From JACQQW01 sp964520655 (GTDB lineage: Bacteria > Omnitrophota > Gorgyraeia > Zapsychrales > Fredricksoniimonadaceae): a DNA stretch of 64,000 nucleotides. Positions within the stretch are counted from its first letter, which is position 1; each line of letters opens with the position of its first letter. Of the stretch, positions 15,776-24,099 are shown in pieces. The notes under the pieces were generated by a model. The model was not told the DNA's origin. It ran no database searches and saw only the letters and a program-made list of their open reading frames with translations. The stretch covers positions 62,001 to 126,000 of the forward strand of contig CAZFNI010000001.1 in the NCBI GenBank assembly GCA_964520655.1, in the 5' to 3' direction. The position numbers and the translations under genes are program-made.

Positions 15776-18700
15776 ATGGGATTCCTCAAAGATTACAATA
15801 AAATCACAGTCTGGCTTGGGCTCATTTTTTTCTCCCTAACATCATGTTGCGCCGCTCCTGCCGGAGCGGGCGAACTAGTGCTTCCCCAGATGCCCGCTTT
15901 AGGTTCCAGGGTTGAACCAAGTGCTGTTTTTGTCCCCGCGCAACTTGTGGGTATCCGCGTAGATCCATCGCGTCCGTTAGAATTAAATTTCTTGGTTCAC
16001 CACGGTGACGGGAGGCTTTCCGCCGAGGAGAAGAATATTGAATATTCCAGGCTGGTCAAATATTTTCTTGCCTCGCTGACGGTTCCCGAAAAAGATCAAT
16101 GGGTCAATTTGTCCCCCTATGAGCAAGGCCGTATCATTCCTGGCGGGCTGGAGGGGACATTGATGGGACGTGACCTCTTGATCCAGGATTATTTATTGAA
16201 GCAGTTAACCGCTTCACTGATGTATCCCGAACAAGAAACGGGGAAAGCATTTTGGAGTAATGTTTACTCACAGGCCGCGGGGACCTCATCTGATGCAAGA
16301 GGGGCGTTAAAGATCCCCGTGGATATGATCAATAAGGTCTGGATCGTCCCGGATGAATCCATCGTTTATCAACATAACAATACAGCCTATATTCTCAAAA
16401 CTCATTTGAAGGTGCTTTTGGAGGCAGATTATTTAGCAAAGAAGGAAAACGATCCGGCTCAATCGGTGATGCGAAAGATCATTATCCCGGTATTAGAAAA
16501 GGAAGTGAACGAAGGAAAAAATTTTGCGGCTTTGCGTCAAATGGTATCGGGAATGGTCTTAGCAACCTGGTATAAAAAAGCACTACGAGAGAGTGTGCTG
16601 GCAAAAGGGTATGCGGATAAGTCAAAAGTAAGTGGTGTCGGTCAACCGGAGAATGGATACTTGGACAAGGAGTTTATTTATCGGCAGTATATTCAGGCTT
16701 TCAAAAAAGGTGTTTATAATTATATTAAGGAAGAAGTGGATCCGGTATCAAAGACTTTAGTATCCAGAAAATATTTTGCCGGTGGGTTTTCCAGAAATGA
16801 GCGATCAACCAGGATCGTTTCAACGATCTCTGAAGAAATGCTTCCTTTGGTGCGTTCATTAGAATTCAAGAAGGATAGTATTGATGAAGCGATGGTCAGT
16901 TTGAAATCTGCTTCAAAGAATTCTTCCGCGATGCATTCAAGATTGACGGTTCTTGCTAAGAGTATTACCGGTCCCTACAGGCAGCTGCTGGATAAGTTTA
17001 AGGGGCAGCTGGTGGCGTCATCATTAGATGAAATGACGGCGCAAAGCTTTATTGATCATCATATCTTAAAGGTCGTTGAGCGTGCCCAGCATAGTCGGGA
17101 TAAACAACGGCTATTGTTCGGCTTCTCCGGTACTTTTGCCGGAGGTAAAACAACGGTTGCGGAACTCGTTGCCAGAACCTTGGAGCAGGGGCGCGTTCCC
17201 TGGCGGGTTAAAACATTTTCTTTTGATGATTTTTTAAAAGATAAGGAAGACCGGGAGCCTTGGGATACTGAGGATCCCTCGCTTAAATTTGATGTAAAGC
17301 GTTTTGTCCAGTTCGTGAAAGATCTATCTATAAACAAGGAAGCCCGGAAACCGATATATGATCAGAAAAGCAAGGGGCAGTTAAAATTTGGACTTGATGA
17401 ACAGGGCCAGATAATTGTTTTTGCAGGACAAGAGGAACTGCTATTGACGGTTGATGGTAAAACTGTTGCTATACAGAAATTTGCTGTCAGCCGTTCGCTT
17501 GAAGGTGCGCATTTGGAACGCATCCGCGTACTTGAAAAGCATGAAGCAGATGCCCAGAGAACGGCGGAGATTTTTCTTGGGAGTACGTCGGTTAAGGTTG
17601 GGATCATTCTCTTGGATAAAGGACTAAAGCTTCGAGTGCGTATCAAGGATCAAGATTTCATTTTCCAGGATCTCGGCCAGGGGTGGATGCTTGCCGGTAC
17701 GGAAGAACTTCTTTCAAGGGAGCATAAGATAGAAGCGCTGGAAATCTGGGATCCTGTCCGTTCGAGAGGGGAAAGGGATATTATTATAGCAGAAGGGATA
17801 TTGGCATTGACGGCCTCGGAGTATTTTGATGTATCAGCGAATATCAATGTTTCTGCCAGGGTGCGCAGGGCCAGAGGTATGGCAAGAGAGCTTGCTCGCG
17901 GGCATGAGGGCGGCAGTAAGTATGCCGAAACGGTCTATCAGCGGGGTTATGACGAGGATTTACAAGTTGATGGTCTAAATGCCGCTGCTAGAAAAGAAAG
18001 AGGATTTGGGACTAGGGAGCAAAAGCATTTTCAGGTCAATGATATGTCCCTTCCAGAATTGATGTTCCGGCTGGCGGTGTATGAGCAGAAAACGCCGAAA
18101 ATGGTACGCGATTTTATGGAAGAGGGGCTAAATCTCGAGAATATTATCCAGGAGATACAAGGTTATGGCCGCCGGAGTAGACTGCAATGGGTCAAAGACA
18201 GGGGGCGGGGGCCGTTCAAGGACCTTAGTATAGGTCAGCAGGGGGTATTGTCGACGGTCATTCTGGGGGAATATGTTTTGATGAAGACAGTTTTGGGGGA
18301 GTCCGGCACTGTCGGTCAATTAACCGCACAAATGCAGCAGCGTTTCTCTCGTTTACTGGAAAGGACGCAAGGATTACTTTCCGGCGCTTCACTGATCAAT
18401 TTTAAGGAGAAATATCCGTACATCGATATTGTGGCGCAAAGGGCATTTTATATGCCGGATCTCTATCGGGGGGCGGCGATCAAAAGCGCGATGTTGATCA
18501 ATCAGTTGCCGTTGATGAGGGATGTTGTGTCAGGGAAGTTGGCTGCCAGCATTGACCGGGGGAACAAGGGGATTTGGATCGATAATTTCTTTGACGTACA
18601 ACGAAGATTAGTGCTAAGAGGGATCATTGATGCCCGTCCTTCTTTCGCATTACATTATGGCCTTGGTTTTTATCATGGACAGGGGGTTGTTTTGGGGCTT

Positions 18701-19699
18701 GACCCTGAGGCATATGCGCTTGATCAGGACGCTGTAGATGCTGTGAGTAAGATCGCTGCTATGGAAGATCATTCTGTGTTTATGAAGGGATTGATCGATA
18801 AATATCAGCTGGAAGGTTTGCCTGTTGAGTTGTTAAAGGGTTTTCAAAAGAGATTCATTGGAGATACGGAAACAAGCGAGGACTATCTGTCGCTGATCCC
18901 TGTCGAATTGCGACGGCATTATATTGAACAAGCGCTGGGAATGCCAAGGGATCTAAGAGATCTGCAGCTAATGGGATTTAGGCGTGATATGGAAGATGTT
19001 TCAGCAGTTGTCAGTGCGGGTTTTAAGAATGAAGGTGTTGCTATTATTGATGTTGATGCTCACCAGATAGAATCTGCTGCAGAAGTAATGGCGCAATATG
19101 GTTTGGGACGTATCAAAGAAGATTTTTTCCGATATAAGAAAGATCAGGGTAAAAAGTTGGATATTTCGGGAGGGACATACCAGCAATTGTGGGTTTTGAG
19201 TTATCGTTTATCTTTGCAGGAGAATTTCTTTGATTTTCATTACTCGATGATCGATGCATTGGGACGCATTCTGATGAATGATCCTCGATGGCTTGAGGGC
19301 AAAACAGCAGAAGAAGCATATGCCGGCATTTTACAGACCCTCGTTGTGGAAAGAGAAGGAAAGATCCCCTCTCAAAGCCCCTGGATGAAAAGCGCGATAC
19401 TTGGTGCTATTCACATCGCGCTAAAGCTCTCGTCTTCCAGAAACGATGCTGATCAGGCCATGTTAAATGGTGGGGGTGCCGGTGATCGTGCGAGCGTTTC
19501 TAATAAAGAGGACGCCCTGGCCGAAGCTCCTGGGGGTATTGATCTGAATCCAGAGCGAATGGGGATGCAGATCAATAGAAGCGGCATGGATATTCATATG
19601 AATATGGATGATGTGATTCTGCGCAGATTACAGGAACAGTCGGGTTTTATCCCGGTCATTATCGATATTAAGCCTTTGACGGATTTGAAGTTATTGTAG
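15776..19699 (+). CDS. Modular exported protein 2: shared N- and C-modules, uridine-kinase-like P-loop cargo
   Basis: This 1307-aa protein has an N-terminal hydrophobic segment ending FFSLTSC, which could be a lipobox or part of a signal peptide. Residues about 35-335 are the shared N-module (VNLSPYEQGRIIP, MGRDLLIQDYLLKQLTASL, NKVWIVPDESIVYQ, SRKYFAGG). Residues about 445-715 resemble the uridine kinase/phosphoribulokinase fold: Walker A SGTFAGGKTT near 450, FSFDDFLKDKEDRE, KPIYDQKSKG, an inserted segment of about 120 residues, then DIIIAEGILAL and an Arg-rich RVRRARGMARELARG lid. Residues about 720-1245 are mostly helical and unrecognised. The C-module begins GGIDLNPERMGMQI near 1254. It is more diverged from modular protein 3 than protein 1 is. 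Substrate and cellular site are unknown. Confidence 0.8.
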   Translation: MGFLKDYNKITVWLGLIFFSLTSCCAAPAGAGELVLPQMPALGSRVEPSAVFVPAQLVGIRVDPSRPLELNFLVHHGDGRLSAEEKNIEYSRLVKYFLASLTVPEKDQWVNLSPYEQGRIIPGGLEGTLMGRDLLIQDYLLKQLTASLMYPEQETGKAFWSNVYSQAAGTSSDARGALKIPVDMINKVWIVPDESIVYQHNNTAYILKTHLKVLLEADYLAKKENDPAQSVMRKIIIPVLEKEVNEGKNFAALRQMVSGMVLATWYKKALRESVLAKGYADKSKVSGVGQPENGYLDKEFIYRQYIQAFKKGVYNYIKEEVDPVSKTLVSRKYFAGGFSRNERSTRIVSTISEEMLPLVRSLEFKKDSIDEAMVSLKSASKNSSAMHSRLTVLAKSITGPYRQLLDKFKGQLVASSLDEMTAQSFIDHHILKVVERAQHSRDKQRLLFGFSGTFAGGKTTVAELVARTLEQGRVPWRVKTFSFDDFLKDKEDREPWDTEDPSLKFDVKRFVQFVKDLSINKEARKPIYDQKSKGQLKFGLDEQGQIIVFAGQEELLLTVDGKTVAIQKFAVSRSLEGAHLERIRVLEKHEADAQRTAEIFLGSTSVKVGIILLDKGLKLRVRIKDQDFIFQDLGQGWMLAGTEELLSREHKIEALEIWDPVRSRGERDIIIAEGILALTASEYFDVSANINVSARVRRARGMARELARGHEGGSKYAETVYQRGYDEDLQVDGLNAAARKERGFGTREQKHFQVNDMSLPELMFRLAVYEQKTPKMVRDFMEEGLNLENIIQEIQGYGRRSRLQWVKDRGRGPFKDLSIGQQGVLSTVILGEYVLMKTVLGESGTVGQLTAQMQQRFSRLLERTQGLLSGASLINFKEKYPYIDIVAQRAFYMPDLYRGAAIKSAMLINQLPLMRDVVSGKLAASIDRGNKGIWIDNFFDVQRRLVLRGIIDARPSFALHYGLGFYHGQGVVLGLDPEAYALDQDAVDAVSKIAAMEDHSVFMKGLIDKYQLEGLPVELLKGFQKRFIGDTETSEDYLSLIPVELRRHYIEQALGMPRDLRDLQLMGFRRDMEDVSAVVSAGFKNEGVAIIDVDAHQIESAAEVMAQYGLGRIKEDFFRYKKDQGKKLDISGGTYQQLWVLSYRLSLQENFFDFHYSMIDALGRILMNDPRWLEGKTAEEAYAGILQTLVVEREGKIPSQSPWMKSAILGAIHIALKLSSSRNDADQAMLNGGGAGDRASVSNKEDALAEAPGGIDLNPERMGMQINRSGMDIHMNMDDVILRRLQEQSGFIPVIIDIKPLTDLKLL

Positions 19700-19718
19700 G
19701 GTCTTGTTCTAATTTATG

Positions 19719-19746
19719 TTGTGCTAAGGTAAGTTTATGCTATACT
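19719..19746 (+). promoter_or_regulatory. Predicted promoter of the PilZ gene at 19754
   Basis: TTGTGC (19719-19724), a 16-base spacer ending in TGC (extended -10 element) and TATACT (19741-19746). The ATG at 19754 is seven bases further on with only AACCCCC between, so this again predicts a leaderless transcript. Confidence 0.6.
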
Positions 19747-19753
19747 AACCCCC

Positions 19754-20047
19754 ATGGAAAAGAGGAAATATCCACGTTTTGATTTCAGTGAACCGGTGGC
19801 CTATAACGACGCCAAAGAATACCCGGAAATGGGTAGTTTAGCGGCCGATATCAGCCAAAGCGGGGTGCGTATACGGGTGGGGGAATTCCTGCCTTTACGC
19901 AAGGTGGTTAATTTGAAGCTTCACTTGAATAATCCAACGCGTGTTGTGGCTGTCCAGGGACAGGTCATGTGGGTGCGCGAAGTGCCCCATAGCGAGGTCT
20001 TTGATGTGGGCATCCGTTTCCTGAAAGTTCAAAATAATGTCGTTTGA
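19754..20047 (+). CDS. PilZ-domain protein (single domain)
   Basis: PilZ domains usually bind cyclic di-GMP. This 97-aa protein is a single PilZ domain: an N-terminal RxxxR motif (RKYPR at residues 4-8), the second motif DISQSGVRI near 35-43 (D/NxSxxG) and a closing strand DVGIRFLKV. Both c-di-GMP contact motifs are intact. The gene has a strong promoter-like sequence and no Shine-Dalgarno. A second PilZ gene lies about 220 bases downstream with a small zinc-binding protein between them. Targets could be motility, adhesion or exopolysaccharide, but nothing in the window identifies one. Confidence 0.88.
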   Translation: MEKRKYPRFDFSEPVAYNDAKEYPEMGSLAADISQSGVRIRVGEFLPLRKVVNLKLHLNNPTRVVAVQGQVMWVREVPHSEVFDVGIRFLKVQNNVV

Positions 20048-20061
20048 AAGGATAATGTTTT

Positions 20062-20250
20062 ATGGCAGATGAAACAAAAGCAGTCGTAGAAGAAGTCAAG
20101 AATTGTCCGGCCTGCAAAAAGCCGCTGAAGAAAGCCCGTCGTTTCTACCGCAACGGCGCGTATTACTGCAACAGCAATTGCTTCAAGAAAGCAGACAAGA
20201 CCGCCAAGGAAGCCAAAGCGAAAGCCCAGGCCGAAGCACCAGCAGCGTAA
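20062..20250 (+). CDS. Small four-cysteine zinc-ribbon-like protein
   Basis: This 62-aa protein has CPAC near residue 15 and a second pair, YCNSNC, near 36-41, with RRFYRNGAYY between them. The C-terminal tail is Lys/Ala-rich (KEAKAKAQAEAPAA). The spacing resembles small treble-clef or zinc-ribbon proteins that bind nucleic acid or act as protein adaptors, but I do not recognise a named family. It begins with ATG after AAAGGATAATG and lies between two PilZ genes. The YYCNSNCF block is similar to metal-binding domains in which a phenylalanine follows the last cysteine. Confidence 0.7.
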   Translation: MADETKAVVEEVKNCPACKKPLKKARRFYRNGAYYCNSNCFKKADKTAKEAKAKAQAEAPAA

Positions 20251-20269
20251 TTCGATCTAAGGAGTTCAT

Positions 20270-20650
20270 GTGTCCAAACCCAGTCATCAGGGATCAGAGC
20301 GCCGCAGGCATTTTCGTTTAGAGCACAATGTTCCGGTCAAGATATCTAGCGCGGATCTGGATATCGTGACAGAAACATCGAATTTAAGCTGCTCCGGCGC
20401 ATTTTGCCGTATCAATAAATTCTTGGCGCCCATGACCAAGCTGAAGCTGAACCTGCTGCTGCCCATCCGCAAGAACAATAAGATCGTGACCAAGCGCATC
20501 CATTGCGAAGGGGTGGTCGTCAGAACAGAATCCGTTCCCAACGGTGAATATTTCCAGACTGCTATCTTTTTTAGCGACATCTCTCCCAAAGATTCTCAAG
20601 TTATCCACGATTTCGTCGATTCGATCGTTAAAGAAAAACATCCCGTCTAG
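20270..20650 (+). CDS. PilZ-domain protein (second)
   Basis: This 126-aa single-domain PilZ protein starts at GTG 20270, preceded by AAGGAG at good distance. It has the arginine cluster ERRRHFR (about residues 10-16) and the second motif SNLSCSGAF (about 37-45, NxSxxG), followed by beta strands with LNLLLPI and GVVVRTE and a C-terminal helix DFVDSIVKEK. Both signature motifs are present, so c-di-GMP binding is likely. It ends one base before the ATG of a pseudouridine synthase gene. Its sequence differs substantially from the PilZ protein at 19754, so they are not recent duplicates. Confidence 0.87.
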   Translation: MSKPSHQGSERRRHFRLEHNVPVKISSADLDIVTETSNLSCSGAFCRINKFLAPMTKLKLNLLLPIRKNNKIVTKRIHCEGVVVRTESVPNGEYFQTAIFFSDISPKDSQVIHDFVDSIVKEKHPV

Positions 20651-21313
20651 ATGAGTGATCCGAAGATCCAGGTGTTATATGAAGATGAGGCAGAGCTCGT
20701 TTTCTATAAGCCCGCGGGTCTGTTGACGATCCCGACCGACAAAGGCAATGACCGTTCGCTGGATCAAATGGTCAATCAACAATATCACGCTGCCGGCGGC
20801 CTGCATCCCGCGCACCGCTTAGATAGAGATACATCCGGGGTTATTTTGTTTGCCAAAGGCAAAGAGAATCAGCAACTGCTGATGCAGGCTTTTAAAGAAA
20901 AGAAGGTCAAAAAACAGTATGTTGCCTTCGCTCACGGACGTATTGAAAAAAAAGAAGGCACGATCCGTATCCCCATCAAAGATTTTTACCAGCGTAAATT
21001 CAACCGCAATATGCCGGCACAATCGGCCTTGACGCATTACCGGGTGAGGAATTATCATAAAGACTTTACGGTTGTGGATGTGATGCCGATCACCGGGAGG
21101 ACCAATCAGATCCGCATCCATTTTGCCAAGATCGGGCATCCGCTGGTTGGGGAAGATAAATACGCGTTCAGGAAAGATTTCGCCTTAAGGTTTCGGCGCA
21201 CGGCTCTGCACGCCATGAAACTGGAATGGCCGCATCCGGTAACGGGAAAGCCCATCAGTGTCGAGGCAGAAATGCCCGGCGATATGCAGGAATTCTTAGA
21301 ACAACATTCTTAA
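20651..21313 (+). CDS. RluA-family pseudouridine synthase without S4 domain
   Basis: The 220-aa protein has the catalytic core of RluA-type pseudouridine synthases: HRLDRDTSGVILFAK (about 56-70, catalytic Asp), KKQYVAFAHG, and ITGRTNQIRIHFAKIGHPLVG near 150-170. It lacks the N-terminal S4 RNA-binding domain found in the paralogue at 5672, so it is closer to RluA or TruC in layout. Its substrate (23S rRNA or tRNA) cannot be decided here. It starts immediately after the PilZ stop codon and is followed by a MazG-type gene 15 bases on. Confidence 0.88.
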   Translation: MSDPKIQVLYEDEAELVFYKPAGLLTIPTDKGNDRSLDQMVNQQYHAAGGLHPAHRLDRDTSGVILFAKGKENQQLLMQAFKEKKVKKQYVAFAHGRIEKKEGTIRIPIKDFYQRKFNRNMPAQSALTHYRVRNYHKDFTVVDVMPITGRTNQIRIHFAKIGHPLVGEDKYAFRKDFALRFRRTALHAMKLEWPHPVTGKPISVEAEMPGDMQEFLEQHS

Positions 21314-21328
21314 ACGAAAGAGGCTCGC

Positions 21329-21628
21329 ATGGAAAAACGTTCATTAAATGAGTGGTCAGCCTATTGCCACAGTATTGCCAAAGAAAAAGGTTTTTGGGAG
21401 AAGGAACGCAATATCGGGGAAGCTTTGATGCTGGTCGTCACCGAGATCGCCGAGGCGATGGAGGGGCATCGTCACAATGACCAGGCTAATTTCAAGGAAG
21501 AATTGGCGGATGCGTATATCCGTTTATTCGACCTCTGCGGCGGGCTTGGCATTGACATTGAAGCGGAGATCGCGAAGAAAACGGAGTTCAATAAAAGCCG
21601 TCCGTATAAACACGGCAAGGTCTGTTGA
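21329..21628 (+). CDS. MazG-type nucleotide pyrophosphohydrolase
   Basis: This 99-aa all-helical protein carries the MazG-superfamily metal-binding motif: EIAEAMEGHRH near residues 37-47 (ExxEAxE) and EELADAYIRLFDL near 56-68 (EExxD). Members hydrolyse nucleoside triphosphates to monophosphate and pyrophosphate and often act in house-cleaning. The short length and the ending KTEFNKSRPYKHGKV resemble the single-domain dCTPase/MazG-like group. A GAAAGAGG ribosome-binding site precedes the ATG. The lipoprotein gene follows after 12 bases. Confidence 0.82.
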   Translation: MEKRSLNEWSAYCHSIAKEKGFWEKERNIGEALMLVVTEIAEAMEGHRHNDQANFKEELADAYIRLFDLCGGLGIDIEAEIAKKTEFNKSRPYKHGKVC

Positions 21629-21640
21629 GACGGGGTTGAT

Positions 21641-22099
21641 ATGGCAAGGATATGGGGTTTGCTGCTGGTGTGTTTTTTGATGTGTGGGTGCACGACGATC
21701 ACCGTTGGTAATTATATCCAATCTGATCATCCGTATGCCCGTAAGATCTATGGCGATTATGACAAGATCGTTACTGTGATCCGTCAGGTCATGGAAAAGA
21801 ACGGGTATAAGATCACGGGAGAGTCATATCCGTCTGTTTACGAGCGCCCAGTTGATGTCCGTCAAGAGACTCCTAAGGATCTGCTTTTGTTCTCGGTCAT
21901 TAGACAGCATTCATTGATCATTTATTCGTCGTACACTCATATGAATGTGTATATTCGCTCCATTATTGAGGGGGCTGATGTGGAAGTGCGTTTCGGCAAG
22001 ATCACCTCGACTTGGGTCAAACAGATTCATTCCTCCCGCAATGACCGTTTGGGCAATAAAATCTTGAGTGAGATCGAGCAGGCCATGCTCGTTAATTAA
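21641..22099 (+). CDS. Small predicted lipoprotein of unknown function
   Basis: This 152-aa protein has a short signal sequence ending LMCGC, a lipobox-like motif with a Cys near residue 17 that LspA/Lgt encoded in this window could process. The mature part begins TTITVGNYIQSDHPYARK, a small alpha/beta protein without recognised motifs. It contains MEKNGYKITGESYPSVYE and a C-terminal helix. The pattern of a conserved helix plus strands is seen in many uncharacterised outer-membrane lipoproteins. It ends just before the uvrB start codon with one base between, so the two are probably co-transcribed. Confidence 0.72.
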   Translation: MARIWGLLLVCFLMCGCTTITVGNYIQSDHPYARKIYGDYDKIVTVIRQVMEKNGYKITGESYPSVYERPVDVRQETPKDLLLFSVIRQHSLIIYSSYTHMNVYIRSIIEGADVEVRFGKITSTWVKQIHSSRNDRLGNKILSEIEQAMLVN

Positions 22100-22100
22100 C

Positions 22101-24071
22101 GTGGAACAATTTCAGCTGATCAGTCCATTTAAACTTGTCGGCGACCAAAGTAAGGCTGTTGATTTTCTAACCCAGGGATTAACCCAGGGAGACCCTGCGC
22201 AGATATTGCTTGGTGTAACGGGCAGCGGCAAGACATTTACGATCGCCAATGCCATCGCCAGGGTCAATCGGCCTGCGCTTGTCATCTCCCATAACAAGAC
22301 ATTGGCTGCCCAGCTTTACAGTGAGCTTAAAGAATTCTTCCCGCGTAATGCGGTGGAATATTTTGTCAGTTATTACGATTATTACCAGCCCGAAGCTTAT
22401 ATCCCTCAGACGGATGTATATATTGAGAAAGATTCCGCGATCAATGACCGTCTGGACCGTCTGCGTCTGGCGGCCACGACTTCGCTCATGTCTCGCCGGG
22501 ATGTGATCATTGTTGCCTCGGTGTCCTGCATTTATAATTTAGGGTCACCAGAAGACTATCAGAATTATATGGTCCAGTTGAAGACAGGACAGAAGATCGA
22601 ACGGGATGCGGTTTTAGAGCAGTTGGTGTCTATCCAGTATGAACGCAATGATTACGAATTCGCGCGCGGGAAGATCCGCGTGCGGGGTGATGTGGTGGAG
22701 GTTTTTCCGGCATACCGTCAGGATGCCTTAAGGATCGAATTCTATGATGATGAGATTGAAAAGATCAGGCAGGTCGATCCTGTGTCTGGGGAGATCTTGG
22801 CAGATCTGCCCAAATGCGCAGTCTATCCAGCCAAACACTTTTTGATCTCACCGCCACGATTGGAAGATGCGTTGGTTGAGATCAGCACGGAGTTGGAAGG
22901 GCGGTTAAAAGAATTAGAATCACAGGGTAAATTGTTGGAAGCTCAGCGCCTGCGGTCTCGCACAAAATATGACATGGAAATGATGAAGGAAGTGGGGACA
23001 TGCAAAGGCATTGAGAACTATTCAAGGGTTCTTTCCGGACGTCCGGCGGGTAGCCGGCCGTTTTGTTTGATCGATTATTTCCCAAAAGATTTCATCACGG
23101 TCATTGATGAATCCCATGTGACCGTGCCTCAGTTAAACGGCATGTATGAAGGCGACCGTTCTCGTAAATCCATGCTGGTTGAACATGGCTTTCGTCTGCC
23201 GTCATGCCTGGACAACAGGCCGTTAAAATACCATGAATTAAAACCGTTGATGGGTCAGACCATTTATGTTTCCGCGACACCGTCTCCTTATGAACGCAAG
23301 GAGGCGGGAAGCCGGGTGGTGGAGCAGATCATTCGTCCGACGGGAATCGTTGATCCTCCGATCATTTTGTGTCCCACAACCGGGCAGGTCCAGGACTTGA
23401 TTGGGCGCTGCCAACAGCGAGCGGAGTGCGATGAACGGGTTTTGGTCACGACCCTAACGAAACGCATGGCGGAAGATCTTTGCGACTATCTTCAGGAAGC
23501 AGGTATTCGGACAAAGTACCTGCATTCGGATATTGAAACGATCGACCGGGTCAAGATCTTACAGGATCTGCGACAGAAGAAATTCGATTGTCTGGTCGGG
23601 GTTAATTTGCTGCGCGAAGGCCTGGATCTTCCGGAAGTATCGTTGGTTGCTATTTTTGACGCGGACAAAGAAGGTTTCTTGCGTTCGCAGTCCTCGTTGA
23701 TCCAAACAGCAGGACGCGCCGCGCGCAATGTCAACGGCGAAGTCGTGATGTATGCCGACAGCATATCGCCTGCCATGCGCGGCATGATGAGCGAATGTGA
23801 ACGCAGGCGTAAGATACAGCTTAAGCATAATCAAGATAATCAGATAACGCCGACTACGATCAAAAGAGCCATGCATGCCGGTATTGATCAGTTCGCCCAA
23901 GCGGAAGAATTGACAGCGGCAGCCGTGGGCATGGAGGATGAGTCGTTTGCTTTTGCTAACCGCATCCATGAACTGGAAAATCAAATGGAGGCAGCTGCCC
24001 GCAATTTGGAGTTTGAAAGAGCCGCCAAGATCCGCGACCGCATCAACGCACTGCGGCAAGGAAATAAATAG
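22101..24071 (+). CDS. uvrB: Excinuclease ABC subunit B
   Basis: UvrB is the helicase-like damage-verifying subunit of nucleotide excision repair. The 656-aa protein shows Walker A GVTGSGKTFT (about 35-44), the beta-hairpin block VSYYDYYQPEAYIPQTD near 84-100, DESHVTVPQLNGMY near 332, VSATPSPYE, the helicase motifs VGVNLLREGLDLPEVSLV and QTAGRAARN, and a C-terminal UVR motif (LENQMEAAARNLEFERAAKIRD). I chose the GTG start at 22101, directly after the lipoprotein stop; an in-frame ATG at 22068 lies inside that gene and gives a non-conserved extension. uvrA and uvrC are not in this window. Confidence 0.96.
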   Translation: MEQFQLISPFKLVGDQSKAVDFLTQGLTQGDPAQILLGVTGSGKTFTIANAIARVNRPALVISHNKTLAAQLYSELKEFFPRNAVEYFVSYYDYYQPEAYIPQTDVYIEKDSAINDRLDRLRLAATTSLMSRRDVIIVASVSCIYNLGSPEDYQNYMVQLKTGQKIERDAVLEQLVSIQYERNDYEFARGKIRVRGDVVEVFPAYRQDALRIEFYDDEIEKIRQVDPVSGEILADLPKCAVYPAKHFLISPPRLEDALVEISTELEGRLKELESQGKLLEAQRLRSRTKYDMEMMKEVGTCKGIENYSRVLSGRPAGSRPFCLIDYFPKDFITVIDESHVTVPQLNGMYEGDRSRKSMLVEHGFRLPSCLDNRPLKYHELKPLMGQTIYVSATPSPYERKEAGSRVVEQIIRPTGIVDPPIILCPTTGQVQDLIGRCQQRAECDERVLVTTLTKRMAEDLCDYLQEAGIRTKYLHSDIETIDRVKILQDLRQKKFDCLVGVNLLREGLDLPEVSLVAIFDADKEGFLRSQSSLIQTAGRAARNVNGEVVMYADSISPAMRGMMSECERRRKIQLKHNQDNQITPTTIKRAMHAGIDQFAQAEELTAAAVGMEDESFAFANRIHELENQMEAAARNLEFERAAKIRDRINALRQGNK

Positions 24072-24099
24072 TGCCTGTCACTTTTAATGTTAGGGCCAT

